Origin: Zonotrichia leucophrys gambelii
Lineage: Eukaryota; Chordata; Aves; Passeriformes; Passerellidae
Assembly (NCBI RefSeq): GCF_028769735.1
Contig: NC_088193.1
Location: 7,157,814 to 7,221,813, forward strand
Length of the DNA: 64,000 nt
Reading direction: 5' to 3'
A program made the translations under genes and the position numbers. Below the pieces are notes generated by a model. It did no database searches. It was given only the letters and a program-made list of their open reading frames with translations, and was not told the DNA's origin. Shown here piece after piece: positions 34,961-48,149 of this stretch. Every line of letters starts with the position of its first letter. Position 1 is the stretch's first letter.

Positions 34961-37621
34961 AAAAATAATGAATGGGCACTGCTGGAGCCTTGAGTCACAA
35001 CCTGAAATATTTGTGTCTCCCAAAGCTGCCCCCTCCCACCTCTTGAATTCCTGGGAGAATGCTCTTTTTACAGTTTCCAGAGCTTTGGCAGTAGGAACCC
35101 AAAGGGAAAAGATGAGGTTTTGTGGTTTGCACCTATTCCTTCGTGCTTTTAAGACTCTGCTTTCTGTCCTTTTCCAAGGCAGCCTGAGAGGAAGCCCAGA
35201 GATGGGACAAACCTTCTCTCATAACAAACCCCCAGTATTTTGGGGCTTCTCCATTAGTTGTTTTCCTTTTCAGGGTAAATCATTTATATTGAAAAGCTTC
35301 AATTTATCTCTGGATGTTGGAAACAAAAGCATCAGGATTGTCACAATCCCAGTTTCTGACACAAGTAAAAATACACCCCAGAAGCTCAGCTTTGAGGGAC
35401 AAGGTGACAACCCTGCAGTGGCAGATGCAGCTCAGGGTGAGCTCAGCTCTCCTGAAATAGGGCTGGGTCAGTCTGCAAAGTCCTGATGGAATACTGGCCC
35501 CTGGGAAGAGCCTCTGGCAGCACATCAAGGCGAGGGGCTGGGCACAGGGTGCTCCAGGACAGAACTGAGGTCAGCACAGCATTTCTGCATTTGTGCTCTG
35601 GGATTCTTGGGGTTTGTCAGCAAGCCAGACTCTGAAACCATCTTGCAGTTTCCCTCCCTGTTTCTTCAGCAGAGAAGACCATAAAAATGCTACAATAATA
35701 TTTACTGAAGGGTGCATGTTCCCAGTTAGGTCCATGTGTCTCTGTTTACAAACACATCTGCTCAGAGCAAGGCAATTATTTTAGAAGCGTGAGGGGACAG
35801 AGAAATGAAATGAAAAGGAAGGTGAGCTAGAGTTGGGTGGATTTGAGTGCTCAGCCCCGGGAAGCAATCACCCAATAGTGTCAGTCTCAGTGAGAAGGGG
35901 ATACAGCTTTGGAGGAGAAAAGCTGAGGGTACAGAGGAGTGGAGATACCAGCACAGGAAAGTGACTGAGGGGAGTGTTAATACCTGGCAAAGGCTGATTG
36001 ATTTTCTGGGAACACGACACGGCTTGGAAAAGATCTTGTGAGATCATGAACAGTCCTCACCCTGAGCAGGGTCAGGCTGGTTAATCCATAGAGGTGAATC
36101 CTTTCGAGTTCTGTGTCACTTCAGGCTCCTGGGAAAATCTCCAGCTCAGGAATGTCCATCCCAGTAAGAGCCATTTTCTGGCTTTTATCAGATGTCAGAT
36201 TTCTGGTGATGCAGTGAAATTACCTGCCAAGGTAAGAAACCTGGCCCAAGCCATGCCAAAGGTAAACTTCCAGCACTCAGGACAGGTTTCACTCTGGCTT
36301 CATCCTGAATTGTCTCGTGTGTCCTGGTTGGCAGAGCCAGGCAGGGAACAGAAGGCAGGGAGTTCTGTGGGAAGGGCAGCCAGAAGCTGTGCATTGTCCC
36401 AGCAGACACACACCCCATCCCAGTGTCAGTCCCAGCAGGGTGGGGACCCTGGGGAGGGAGGGCAGGAGTGCTTGGGGAGCTCCCTGTTCACAGCCCAGGG
36501 ATGGGATGAGCCAGCTGGGGGCTGACAGGGCTGTTCCTGCTCCAGGCACAGCTGCTGCTGCTCATGTTCCAAGGCAAGAGCTGCAGCACAATCCAGGATT
36601 TCAGGGTGATGGGATGGTCCCTTCAGCCTCAACTTTCACCACATTTACTTTCCAGAGGTCAAGGGGCCACAGAGATAATTTGTGCAGGTTCTTTTTAAAT
36701 TCTACATCCATTTCTGGGCCTGTGCTGAGACCTCACAGAGCCTTTTCCTGAGGATTTCCCACAGTTCCAGGCCTGGTTTAAGCCTCCTTATCATTATGCT
36801 TAATGCAGCAACTTGCTGGGAAAGAGAAACTGTCACCTGGTTATTCCCAGTTGGCTGGAAACAAACCAAAATAGGCCCTGAAACCATTAATGTGAAGTCT
36901 AGACAGAGGAAAAAAGAGTCTTTGGTCCAGATCCTATAAAAGTGTGCCTGAAGTAAAGTGCTTTTCTGAGAAGTGAAGTACAGAAGAATGATTTATATTT
37001 TTATCCTTTTTGAGTCTGCTTTTGGGGACCTTGAGATGAAAATAATAGAGCATTGATTTTAGCAGCCTTCTTTTACCCACTTGATATGAAATTTCATGGG
37101 AATAGTGACCATAAAAATAACCCCCAAAAGATAAAGATGTTTTTTCCTTCTGAGGAGTCTTGCCAAATCATTTTGCCCCAATTTTGAGCTAATTTCAGCA
37201 TGATTTGGTGCCTTTCAGTGTTTCTGCTCTTTCTGCTGCTCTTATTCCTGCTTTGTTTCCCCCTAACATGAGTTACCATGTTGTGGTTTTGCATGCATTT
37301 GAATTGTGAAGGAATTACGGTGTGTTCCAAGGCTGCCAAGGTACCCTTGGATGGAGCAGCCTGGGTGGAAAGAGAAGGAAGGGGGAGGAAAGAGAAGAAA
37401 AGGCAGCCTGGGCTGAGTGGGTGGCTCTTTGTCCAGGTCACTCTCCTGCTCTATGGCTCTGAGCAAGTCTCCAGTGCAGACTGGGGCAAAACCTGCTGTG
37501 TGGGATGCCCTAAAATTAATGAATGAAACCCCTCCTTTATACCCACAGAAATCCTCAGATCTGCAGAGACTTGGACACAGTGTTAAAGGGTTACTGCCAT
37601 CTTAACCCTGAGTGCTGCTGC

Positions 37622-37742
37622 AGCAGGAAAGGGGCTTGGAGCAGCCTGGGATAGGGGAAGGTGTCCCTGCCCTTGGCAGGAGGTGGAACAGGAGAAGCTT
37701 TAAAGTCCCTTCAAACCAAACCCTTCCATGACTCTGTGACAG
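37622..37742 (+). mobile_element. CR1 LINE fragment
   Basis: CR1 3' end in plus orientation: GGAGCAGCCTGGGATAGGGG, GTGTCCCTGCCC, TTTAAAGTCCCTTC, ending CATGACTCTGTGAC. Confidence 0.85.
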
Positions 37743-39734
37743 CAGCCTGCATCTCATCCCATCCCTCCTGGGGCTGGGGCAGGGCCAGCTCTGGGCAGGG
37801 ATTCCAGCAGCTGGCATGTCCCAGCCCCACCAGCAGCAGTGGGGAAATGCTGTGAGCAGCACAGAGGAGGACACTGGGCAGTGCTGCAGGTGGGTACCAG
37901 GGGGAAGAACAGTGACAAGTGACATCCTGCTGCACTCACCAGGGGTTGATGGATCTCCAGCTGCAGCCAGGAGACGCTCCTAAGCAGGACTTCAGTGGAT
38001 TGTGAAGGGCACAAGATTGGATTGAGGTTGTTGGCAATCAAATGTTCATGATTACAGTTTTCTAGGGGGATCTGGGGAGTCTCTGCCCCAGTCACATCCT
38101 CTAATGAAGGTGGAATAGCAGGAGCAAGCCTCAGGAAAAGTGGTCTGGAAAAGCTGCAGAGGGAATTCTTGGTTTGATTGGGAGCAAGGGAAGAGTGGAA
38201 ATCTGAGAGTGTGCCCAAAGGATTCCTGTGTGTGTCCCAGAGAGAGCACTGGCCAGGGCTCAGGGCCCCACAGTGTGCACACTACAGGGCAACAGAGGAG
38301 GGGAAGGCAGGGTGAGGGGAATGCTCCCAAAGATCGAGGGCAGGGATGAGACACTCTGTCTTCCAATCCAGTGCCCGATCCTCCCTAATGTGCTGCCCCA
38401 CAATCAGCACAGATCTTCCTCCTTTTTGAATTTCTTATTTGACTCATTTTCTTGTAAGTCTGATGTTATCTCTGTGCTCGTATGAGATGCTGGCAGCAGA
38501 AATGCTGACTTGTAACACTGCAGTGCCAAAGTCATCTCTACTCCAGGGCTCCTCGGAGCAAACCCTGGGCCGTGTGTGACACTGGCAGACCTTGGATTTT
38601 GGTTACATCGTTAGGTCTGGGCTCTTCAGGTCTGTGTTGGCAACATTCTCTTTACAAAAATATTTCAGGAGTGATTTTCTCACAGGACCAGGAGTGGTGA
38701 AATTTTGAGGAGGGGGAGAAAGGAAAGAAAACAGCCACCTCTCTAGCAGTGGAGTCCATGTGCTCCATGGCACAATGGTTCAGGTACTCAGCACTCTTCT
38801 AAGGCAGCCTTTGTGGAGGAGGATGAAACTTTGATGTTTAGTAATGCCTTTTAAATGTGGTTATGGCCAGAAAAATGATTGTGTTGTAGAGAGCTAAAGG
38901 TTGATGTTCAGTGAAATCTCATTGCACATACATTGCACACCTCAGTGATTGGGGACACCTGGGGTGACAGCACTAACTACTCACCTCACCAGCCTTTGTT
39001 CCCCTGGGCTTTCTCCTGTCTCAAATGTCCTGTTCAATTTATTAAGTCAAACCTTAGCTAAAGTGTGTGTGTCATCTCCCTTTGCAAGGAGATCAGGAAA
39101 ACTTCGTTGAAGCACTGATGGCTTGCCAGCCCTCCCTGAATGTCAGACTGGCTGTTCCTGCCCTCAGGGCCAAGGCCAAACTGTGCCTCCTGCCGTGTCC
39201 CCCTCACACCTGGGACCTGGGATGGCCCATCCAAATAAAGGCAAACCTGGTAATTCACTCTCTTACAACTGGAAACTGCTGTATAAATAATAGGCACACC
39301 ACAGATTCCTGCCTGAAGGATGCAGGAGTGTGTGCCAACTCCTCCTTTGGGACAGCCACTGGTGGGCTGCCCTGCAGGGGCTGGGGCTGGGCTGCCCAGG
39401 GAGCTGGACGAGCTACCACAGCAACATTTATGCCAGGAATGTGATTAAAACCTGGAAAAACTGAGGCCAGCCTATTCCCAGAGGCACTATAAGGTAACAT
39501 GTATGCCAGTGTAGCACACACAGCCCCTGTCTCGGCCTCAAGCTGGCCGGCCCAAGGCCACAGGCTGAGGCAGCGCCGTGGGAGGACCTGGCGGGCTGTG
39601 CCCGTCTGGGCAGGCAGCGTTGGCACCTGCACACCTCGGAGAGCTTTCCCAGTCTCCAAACACTGAGCAGCTCTCGATTCCAGGGATGAGAAGCTCAGTG
39701 TTTCAGGGAGCTGCCGCTCTGTGCCTCAGGCAAT

Positions 39735-39915
39735 CCCCTGAGCAGGCCGGGCCTGGCAGCTGCGCCGGGGAGCGGAGCCCACAGCCCCCGGCCAGCTCCG
39801 CCGGGGAGCGGAGCCCTCAGCGAGCACAGGGAGGGCGGTGCCCGTCCCCACAGCTGGGGCCGGGCCCTGCCCCTTCCCGGAGCGCGGGCCCGAGCCCCAG
39901 GCAGCCCTGGCCCTG
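39735..39915. promoter_or_regulatory. Intragenic CpG-rich block in intron 1
   Basis: Short, strongly GC- and CpG-rich block 3.1 kb before exon 2. It includes an 18-bp exact direct repeat, CGCCGGGGAGCGGAGCCC, at 39763 and 39799. It could be a small intragenic CpG island or an alternative promoter. No splice-consistent exon was recognised. Confidence 0.35.
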
Positions 39916-42719
39916 CCCAGGGTCCCCCCCAACCAAGGCTGCCTGCTGCTTGCCCCTGTGTTTTTTCTGAGCTGGATGTGGGCACAGGGCTGAGCTGGTG
40001 GCAGCGGGGCTGGCTCAGTGCCACCCGACCTGCCTTGCATGTCACCAGCAGTGCTGTGCTGTGCCCCTGCAGCCGAGCAGGTGTCACCAGCCCTATCTCT
40101 CCTCATCTGCCTGCTGGCGCAGCTCCCCTGGGGCTGAGCCTGTGCTGCCACCAGCTCGGGTTTAGCTCGAACCACTCCTGCCCCAGGAGCTGCCAAGAGC
40201 AGCCGGAGCATTTGGATTTCTCCTGTTTTCAGGATGAAACTGCTCATGCAGCACAAGGCAGAGCTCCATCCCAGTGCCCCAGTGAGGTTATTGCTGTCCC
40301 AGTTAACACCAGTTGCATGCAGGCAGCTCTGAGCAGCCACTGTCTTTCACAGCATCCTCTGTCTTTCAAGGAAGATCCTTATCTGAGGAGGCTCTCTGCC
40401 ACATACTCTGTGTCACAGAGCAGTGTGTACTTGCTTGTATACGTCAAGTTGTACTTTGTGCAGCCCCAGGATCTTGGCCCAGGGTTATTCTGTGGAGTGT
40501 TGATAAGTTTGGGGGGTTTTGAGACAGCCAGAGAGATCCCTGCTTTCCGATTTTTTAACCACCAGAAAATTTCTTCAGAAGAAAATGTCTTTAGGCAGAA
40601 CAAGCAGCCTGGAATTAAGTGTGCCTGACTAAGCTTGAATTCAGAAGAGCCTTCCAGCCCCTGCATAGGTCCTGCCAAATTGCCAGTAAAAATCTTGTGA
40701 GCAACCTCTCACACTGATTTTGTGGGATAACTCTCATTATCATTATTTTCCCAGATATTGTTTCCCAAAAACAAACCCCAATTTTTCTGTGTTTTTAGAG
40801 TATGATTTTAGACTGCAAATCTCCAAACCCAAACATGCAAAATATTTATCTGATGAATTTGCAGTGGTACTCACATTTCCCTTGTCTCTGCCCAGCTGAG
40901 ACTGGGTCTAGAGGGCCCTAAGCCAGTGTGGGCTTCACCCATCACCTCAGGTGGGAAACCTGAAACACTTTCTGGACTGTGAGGAAGTAGAGGCCTGCAG
41001 AAAATGTGTCTTTTGGGAACCCCTGCCTGGAGTGAATCCTGACCTCAGTGATTCAGAGGAGCAGCAAATCCTGAGCTCTGATGGGAAGACTTTGCTCCCC
41101 TTTAAGACTGAATTGTCTCTTGTTCTTGTACCTTCTTGCACAGGCAAAGTTTGCATCCTGGAGATGAAGCTAGCCCTTTGAGGGGTTTCTGACACAATTC
41201 ACACCAATCCTTCCCAGAGATACCTTAAACTCCCTCCTTTACTCTAAAGTTGAAAAAGGGAGGGGTATTTTTGAAAGGTTGCGAATCCACCAAGGAAAAG
41301 CTGCAGAAAAGGTTAAACACAGTGTGAGCTCCTTTCACCAACCACCACTGGGCAGTGTGGGTAAAATTCCTTTTTGCTGTTTAGTGGCTCTAACCAGTGT
41401 GAGACATTGGCCACAAAGTGCAGCAAGTGCTGGAACTTCAGCAGGATTTATGCAGATGTTTGAGGGTTTGTTACATGATCTGAGATCAGAGATAGAAAAG
41501 CACTGGTTTCTGTAGGCCTGACTCTCTTTAAGTGGGTTAACTTGAGGGGGATTTTTGTGTTTACCCAGCAGACTCTGAATTACTGGCGTTTTTTGTGACA
41601 ATGTCATGAGCCTGGTGAGATCTGATTTGTGCTTAGATTCTCGTGTCATTCCAGGAGCTGCACTTCTCTAAGCTGTCAAAATTTCTGTTTCCCTCCTTGG
41701 TTATGGAAGAATTTACAAAACAAACCTCTGAAACAACTTGGGGGAAGGGGGTGGGCAGAGAGCAATAAGTAATTATTTTTAGAAGCTCCCTGTTGAGGCT
41801 GTGCCCTGTGAATGTTGAGCATGGGTGTTAGCACACCCCAGGTTTCAGCTGTGTGTTCAGTGAGCCTCTGCAGCCCACACACCACTGCTGGGTGGCTTTT
41901 GAGCACTAAGAGCCCAGAGTAGGTGAGTGTAGCTTTGTTTTGGAGTCTGCTCCATCAGCTCACATGAAAGTGGGGGAGGTTTCAGTGCGGGAGGTTCCTC
42001 CTTCGGTTTCTGCCCTGCCACTCATAAAGGCAGCTGTGTTGTGTGTGGTTAGCTGAGCTCCCTCCAGAGCAGGCAGCCCTTGCCAGATGCACTTTGAGTC
42101 AGGCAGGGCCGTGCCAAAGCCATCAGGAGCCCAGCACTCCTCGCTTGGAAAACCCAAGCACATCCACACAAGGAAATTGATAGCCAGAGCTTTTTGTCAA
42201 TATTTGGAGTTTCAGCAAAAGGCGGGGGGGGGAATTAAAAAAAAAAGGGATAACAATTTCCTGTTTTTAAGCATTTCTTGAAATGCACAGTTGGGTAACA
42301 CACAGCCCTTCATTTCCCACAAATAAACAAAAAGTGTAAAGTAATGCATTTTTTCCCCTACCACAAACACCCATAACTGTGACCTGCTCTGGCTGCTTCT
42401 CCTTCAGCAGCAACCTCAAAACACAAACTGCACACAAACCATCCAAAAGGAGACGTAGAGACCATCCTGTGCCACTCCAGAGGTGTTTCCCTACACACCA
42501 GTTGGCTTTGGGGCAGCAGGGCAGCAGGTGGGCAGGTTGGTCACTGGGGCTGGGGCTGAACTGCTCACAGCGAGCATTGGGGTCACACAGTGCCTGTGGG
42601 GTGACACAGCCCCCGTGAGGTGACACAGCCCCCACGAGGTGACAGCCCCAGCAGCTCCTCTGCTGTTTGCAGAGCTCCAGTGAAGCTGAACGCTGCTCCC
42701 ACCCAAAGCCAGCAGCCAG

Positions 42720-43209
<490 letters not shown>

Positions 43210-43245
43210 TAAGGACAGAGCCTTTCCACACTTAGAGTCTTAAAC

Positions 43246-43312
43246 ACGGAATCCCAGAATGGGAGGAACCCACAGGGATCATTGAATGCAGCTCCTGAAT
43301 CCAAACCCTGAG
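43246..43312 (-). mobile_element. Short CR1 LINE fragment
   Basis: GAATCCCAGAATGGGAGGAA followed by CCCACAGGGATCATTGA and CAGCTCCTG matches the reversed CR1 3' end. The downstream extent is unclear. Confidence 0.6.
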
Positions 43313-43744
43313 CCCACATGAAGGCAAAGCACACACTGTCCATTTGTGCTCCTGTCCTGCACATCAACATCTCTGTGCAGGACCATGCCCCACTGTCCTG
43401 CAATTCCTCCTTTTGTGACTCATTTTGAACAGCCTGAGCACCCTGCTCATGCAGTCCTGCAGGATGTGCCCCTCCCAGTCTCCATGGACACTGCACGGAC
43501 TGGGCATGAGACTGCCAGGGCAGAGTTCGTGCTGGAAATCCCACATTTCACCTCTGACTTCAGCACTCCATGGATGTGCTATGTTTCCAGGGGCTCACAG
43601 AGGGAACTTGCAGCAATAATTGGAGTCTGTCAGTGAGGCACCGAAAGCTGCACTGCTGGGCTGCCAGGGCTTCCCTGAAGGTCACCTTTTATTTGTGCTC
43701 TACCAGGCCATAAGCAAACATCTGGTAATGGAAAGCTTTTTGAT

Positions 43745-43985
43745 GCCTCAAGCTGCACCAAGGGAAATATAGGTTGGATATCAGAAAAAGTTTTTTACAA
43801 GAAGGGTGATAAAGTTCTGGAATGGCTGCCCAGGTAGGTGGTGGAGTCACCATCCCTGGGTGTGTTTAACAAAGCCTGGATGTGGCACTGGGTGCCAGGG
43901 TTTAGTTGGGGTGTTGGGGCTGGGTTGGACTCAATGATCTTGAAGGTCTCTTCCAACCCAGTGATTCTGTGATTTTGTGATTCTT
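43745..43985 (+). mobile_element. CR1 LINE fragment (240 bp)
   Basis: Plus-oriented CR1 3' region: AGGTTGGATATCAG, AAAGTTTTTTACAAGAAGGG, GGAATGGCTGCCCAGG, GGGTTGGACTCAATGATCTT, GAAGGTCTCTTCCAACCCAG, ending in the diagnostic octamer tail GTGATTCTGTGATTTTGTG. Best preserved CR1 3' end in the window. Confidence 0.92.
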
Positions 43986-44050
43986 TGGAGAAGGGAGGAG
44001 ACTGAGATCCTTTATGGGAGTCTGCGAGGTGAAACAAAACCAAAGGCCTG

Positions 44051-44400
44051 TGCCTGTTGGAGTTCTGGATGCTGAGAATTTTAGGCTTTCTGTGCTGACA
44101 GACTCTGACTCCTAGAAGAACAGTGCATTTAACCTGAAGCCATAAAAAAACCTTCCAAAATTAATTGATAACACTAAAATTACAAGTGTATTGTTAATTA
44201 AAAGTATATAATATCACAAAGTAAAAAACTTAGAGTTTTAAAATATACTAATAGATATAAAACAAGATAAAAGTTTTAAAACAAAAACAAGTTATTCTTC
44301 TTCACCTTCTTCTTCATAAGTTTTAGTATTTTGTAATTAAACAGAAAAGTCCACATTGCAGACTTTGAATAATTAGTTGTAATAAAAATAAAAATAAAAT
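44051..44400 (+). mobile_element. Partial LTR copy, G-to-A substituted
   Basis: Aligns as the reverse complement of 44890-45195: GGATGCTGAGAATTT, CTTTCTGTGCTGACAG, AATATCACA and AAAAGTCCACATTGCAG are shared. In the LTR sense orientation this copy differs mainly by G in the other copy being A here; by hand about 40 G-to-A against fewer than 20 other changes in roughly 290 aligned positions. The copy breaks off at an AAAAAT microsatellite. It is non-coding. It is a remnant of an endogenous retroviral LTR, with family name uncertain. Confidence 0.7.
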
Positions 44401-44438
44401 GAAAAATAAAAATAAAAATAAAAATAAAAATAAAAGTA
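44382..44438. repeat. (AAAAAT)n microsatellite
   Basis: About nine hexamer units of AAAAAT with one G interruption, at the broken 3' side of the LTR copy. Confidence 0.92.
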
Positions 44439-44697
44439 ATTGTGCCCACCCCTTCTGAGTGGATAGAGGTGACACAGGGAATTCAGGAGCCATTGGAGAA
44501 GGTTCATTGTGTGAACCCCAGAGGGTGCCTGGGGATGTTCTAACCTGCCCAGCTCACAGCCCAGCCCCTGTCATTTGTATCTAGAAGTGAATCCTTTCCC
44601 TGATCAATGGGAAATGGAATGGCCTGAAAACATTTTGTTAATGGATTCTTTGCTTCTTTTCTGCTAAGGCTGGGATTAAATCCGAGATGTTATTTTT

Positions 44698-45211
44698 TGT
44701 TTGGACTCAGATGTTTATTAGTTTTTATCTATGTTACAGTCTCACAAGCTGTGAGTTCTAAGCACTTCACTCTAGCAAGGTAAAAAATGTCCATATCCCT
44801 CTCCACAAGGTCTTTTAAGGACAAACTGTCCAATTAAGAAATGACAGCTAAATTATTTTTACCTTTAACCCAATAACTAATCACCTGTGCCCTGCAATGT
44901 GGACTTTTTTATCCAATTACACAAAACCACCCAAACCCATGGGGAAGAAGATGAAGAAGGACCAGCCTCTGCTCTAAAACCTCCATCTTCCTTTATTGCT
45001 TTATTCTAAACCCTTAAACTTTAAGTTTTCCACCCTGTGATATCACACACTTCTATCCAAACCCCACACCCCCAATCCCAGTGCTACCATTCCATTTTGG
45101 AAGCTTCTCCACGGCCTCAGGTCAATGCAGTGTTCTCCTGGGGGTCAGTGGCTGTCAGCACAGAAAGTCTGAAATTCTCAGCATCCAGGGTTCCAACATT
45201 TTGTTATAGCA
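44698..45211 (-). mobile_element. Solo LTR, minus orientation
   Basis: About 514 bp reading on the - strand from TGCTATAACAAAATGTTGGA to AAAAACTAATAAACATC. It carries AATAAA-type signals and a GTGATATCAC palindrome (45037-45046 region). Half of it recurs inverted at 44051-44400, which shows it is a dispersed element. I recall this sequence type as a songbird LTR (ERVL-like), but the family name is not certain. No clear target-site duplication and no internal viral genes: a solo LTR. Confidence 0.65.
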
Positions 45212-45944
45212 GCCCAGGTGGCCCCTTTGAGAATCATTACTACAAGTCCACAGCCTGGAAACAAATTTCACTTTCCTGAACATAATTTTTAAGTGCAAAA
45301 ATTTTGGTTTATTTTTCAATTTTAAATATAGGTATAATATAGATACACTTTTGGGTTTTAGCAGAAGATTTAGAGTTCATGTTAATTTAAAATGTGATTT
45401 GAATTTATAAGTCACAAACATCTTTGCATTTGTAGTGTTTCATGGTGAAACTCTCAAGGGTTTTTCTACTTTAGGGTGAGTTTAGCAGCACATTTTCCTG
45501 GTTTCTGAGAACACAGCAAAGCACACAGTTGGAAACAGAAAGCAGCCTTGCCCCTCTACAGAGAGATGATGCTGTTATAGACATCAAACAGCAGCATGGT
45601 GTTTTTCCTTCATGAGTGTACAGTAGATGCTGATTTTGCCCTCAGATCAAGGCCTTTGTGGCAGTTGCTCCCTCGTGGGGATCATTTGCAGACTTAACTC
45701 CATCTCACCCTGCCTGTACCTCAGTGGCATTTCTTGACTCCATGAAATCCCTGTGGATATTTGCACTGTGTTCTCAATCTCAGAACTGGGGTGAAATGTG
45801 GGAAAAGGAGTTAATTCCTGAAAAAGCATAACACAGAGAGAAGGATGGATCTTGAAAGTGCTTGGGGTTTTGATAATCATGGGGGTTACCTTTGGCTACC
45901 AAGGATGGTTTTCTCAGGAAAAGGAGGAAAGAGCCTTTGCAGCA

Positions 45945-46116
45945 TGGCTGGGGCTTGGACCAACCCGGGGCAGTGGAGGTGTTCCTGCCCATGGCAGGGG
46001 ATGGGATGGGATGGGATGGGATGGGATGGGATGGGATGGGATGGGATGGGATGGGATGGGATGGGATGAGCTTTAAGGTCCCTCCCAACCCAAACCATCC
46101 TGGGATTCTGTGGTTG
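45945..46116 (+). mobile_element. CR1 LINE fragment containing an (ATGGG)n expansion
   Basis: CR1 3' sequence (GGGGCAGTGGAGGTGTTCCT, CATGGCAGGGG) is interrupted by ATGGG repeats and resumes with GAGCTTTAAGGTCCCTCCCA, AACCCAAACCATCCTGGGAT and TCTGTGG. The expansion therefore arose inside the element. Confidence 0.9.
46001..46068. repeat. (ATGGG)13 microsatellite
   Basis: Thirteen perfect ATGGG units within the CR1 copy. Confidence 0.97.
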
Positions 46117-46852
46117 CTGCAGTTGCTCACCCCCCCCCAGTGCCAGACCCACACACACAGAGGGTTCCTCTCTTTCCACTCCTCTATCCCAGGGAAATCT
46201 GGCAGGGAAAAGGAGCCCTCCACATCCCCCGAGCTGCCATAAACCACATGTGTCAAGGCTCTGCAGGTCCTGTAAGCACAGGCTCTGTATCATCCTGAGT
46301 GTACCTGTACTTGTACACCCAAATTTGAGTGCTCTGTGTGCTCTGGAATGAAACATCCTGGGCTGTCCCTCTGTGGTTATTCCTGTGTAGCCATTTCCTC
46401 CTTTGCTCAGAAAAAAGGGAAATAGCTCTGCCTGGACAAACTGATTCATGAGCAGCTGTAGGAGCCCAGGGAGCCATGGAAAAGGCCCCTGGAGTGTGGT
46501 GGTTCTGGGCAAACAGGAAATCCTTCATCAACGACTTGCTCAAGACTCCAGGTTCTTGGACATAAAATATGTGTTCAGTGTCCCTAAAGAGAGGTAACCC
46601 CCTGTCAGGAGAGAAGAAAAGGCTGCTGTGAATGTCAGGGCCATGCACTGCCAGAGCTCCCAGCCTGCCTCTGGATAAGTCCTTAGCATGGGAGCTCCAG
46701 GGCACCCAGGATGGGAGAACATTCCCTCCATCCTCCATCCCCTCCTCCCTGCCCTGCACGTCCATCCCAGTCTGTGGGGATGGACTGGGCCACTCCAATC
46801 CCTCATTCCCCTGCCCATCAGCTGCCTGGCCAACCCCACACACGTGCGAGGG

Positions 46853-47163
46853 GACAATCCCAACCCCAATGCCAATGACAATGCAAATCCCAACCCCAGT
46901 GCCAATGCCAGTGCCAACCCCAATGCCAATCCCAACCCCAATGTCAGTGCCAACCGCAATGTCAATCCCAACCCCAATGCCAATCCCAACCCCAATGCCA
47001 ATGCCAACCCCAATCCCAATCACAATCCCAACCCCAATGCCAATCCCAACCCCAATGCCAATGCCAACCCCATTCCCAATCACAATCCCAACCCCAATGC
47101 CAATCCCAGCCCCAATGCCAATCCCAATGCCAGTGCCAATCCCAACCCCAACCCCAATCCCAG
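46853..47163. repeat. Minisatellite of AATCCC / CCAATG hexamers
   Basis: About 310 bp built from two alternating hexamers, CCCAAC or CCCAAT and GCCAAT. Some longer 60-bp segments repeat (near 46975 and 47035). It reads NPNANPN on the + strand and GIGVGIG on the - strand; both long ORFs are artefacts. Confidence 0.93.
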
Positions 47164-48149
47164 CTAGCTCCAGCTGCAGGCTTCCAACACCCAGTGCCCC
47201 CCTGGCTCTGCTCTCCTGCTCTCAGGTGTTTCCTCTCCCTGAGCTGCAGCTGCCCCCAGCAGGCCCAGCCAGGCTGTGCTGTCACCAGGGAGTGCTCAGG
47301 GCTGGGGTTGTGTGGCCTGCCAGGGATAACTCCAGGGACTGGCAGTGCCAGGGGACAGCAGGGACATGGCCTGGCTTTGCTCTTCCCTCAGGAGCAGGGC
47401 TGAGGGTGCTGTTGGGGGTGTTTGGTCCTCAGCAGGGTGGCAGAAGGATCTCTCCAAGTGCTAAGCAACATAGAAAGCCCACCCAGCTCTCTACTCATTC
47501 CAGGATCCCCTGGTTTAGCCTCAAACTAGAAAGAATTTTCCAGATAAGTGCATCCTAACTGCCTGTAGGAGATGCCCAGGCAGGCATCAATCAATATTTT
47601 AGGGGAGAAGATGGGAATTCTGTTTTATTGCATCATTCAGATGTAGAAATGTCATGAACTCCTCTACTGTTATCAGACCCTGAGGCAGGTTATGGCCTCA
47701 AAATCTGCTCTTGCCCTCAGACAGCACCTTGCTCAGAGCAAAACCCAGTTAAAATCATATTTAAAAACCAAAACAAAATAAACAAAAAATGTCATGCTTG
47801 AAATTTTACTGAATAGGGGGGAGGAGGATTGTTTAGATGAATGCTGGGTAAAGTTTAATCCAATTTACAACCAATATTATTAATAAAATTTTCCTTATAT
47901 TTTACATAAATTCAAAATGTAATTTGTAATGTAATTCCAGATCTTGACTGTATTTACTGAGTTTCCCCTAATATGCATTTGCAGCTAAACTCAGTGAGTG
48001 ATTTTTTAAAAATATTACAAAATGTGTCAGATCTTCAAATGTGAAAGAAAGTTCTCCTGTGCTAATGGATATGGGCAAACTTCCCTGGGCACTCCCAGCT
48101 GTGGCACGGGTTTTGTCCAGCTGGAATAATGAAATTTGGGGATGCTTTG

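Noticed and set aside
46853..47163. Resemblance to NANP-type antigen repeats
   Set aside because: Coincidental translation of a simple hexamer array; no signal peptide or gene context.
46253..47558. Long ORFs on both strands (276 and 308 codons)
   Set aside because: They run through the hexamer array and unrelated flanks. The repetitive NPNA/GIGV sequence is a repeat artefact, not a protein.
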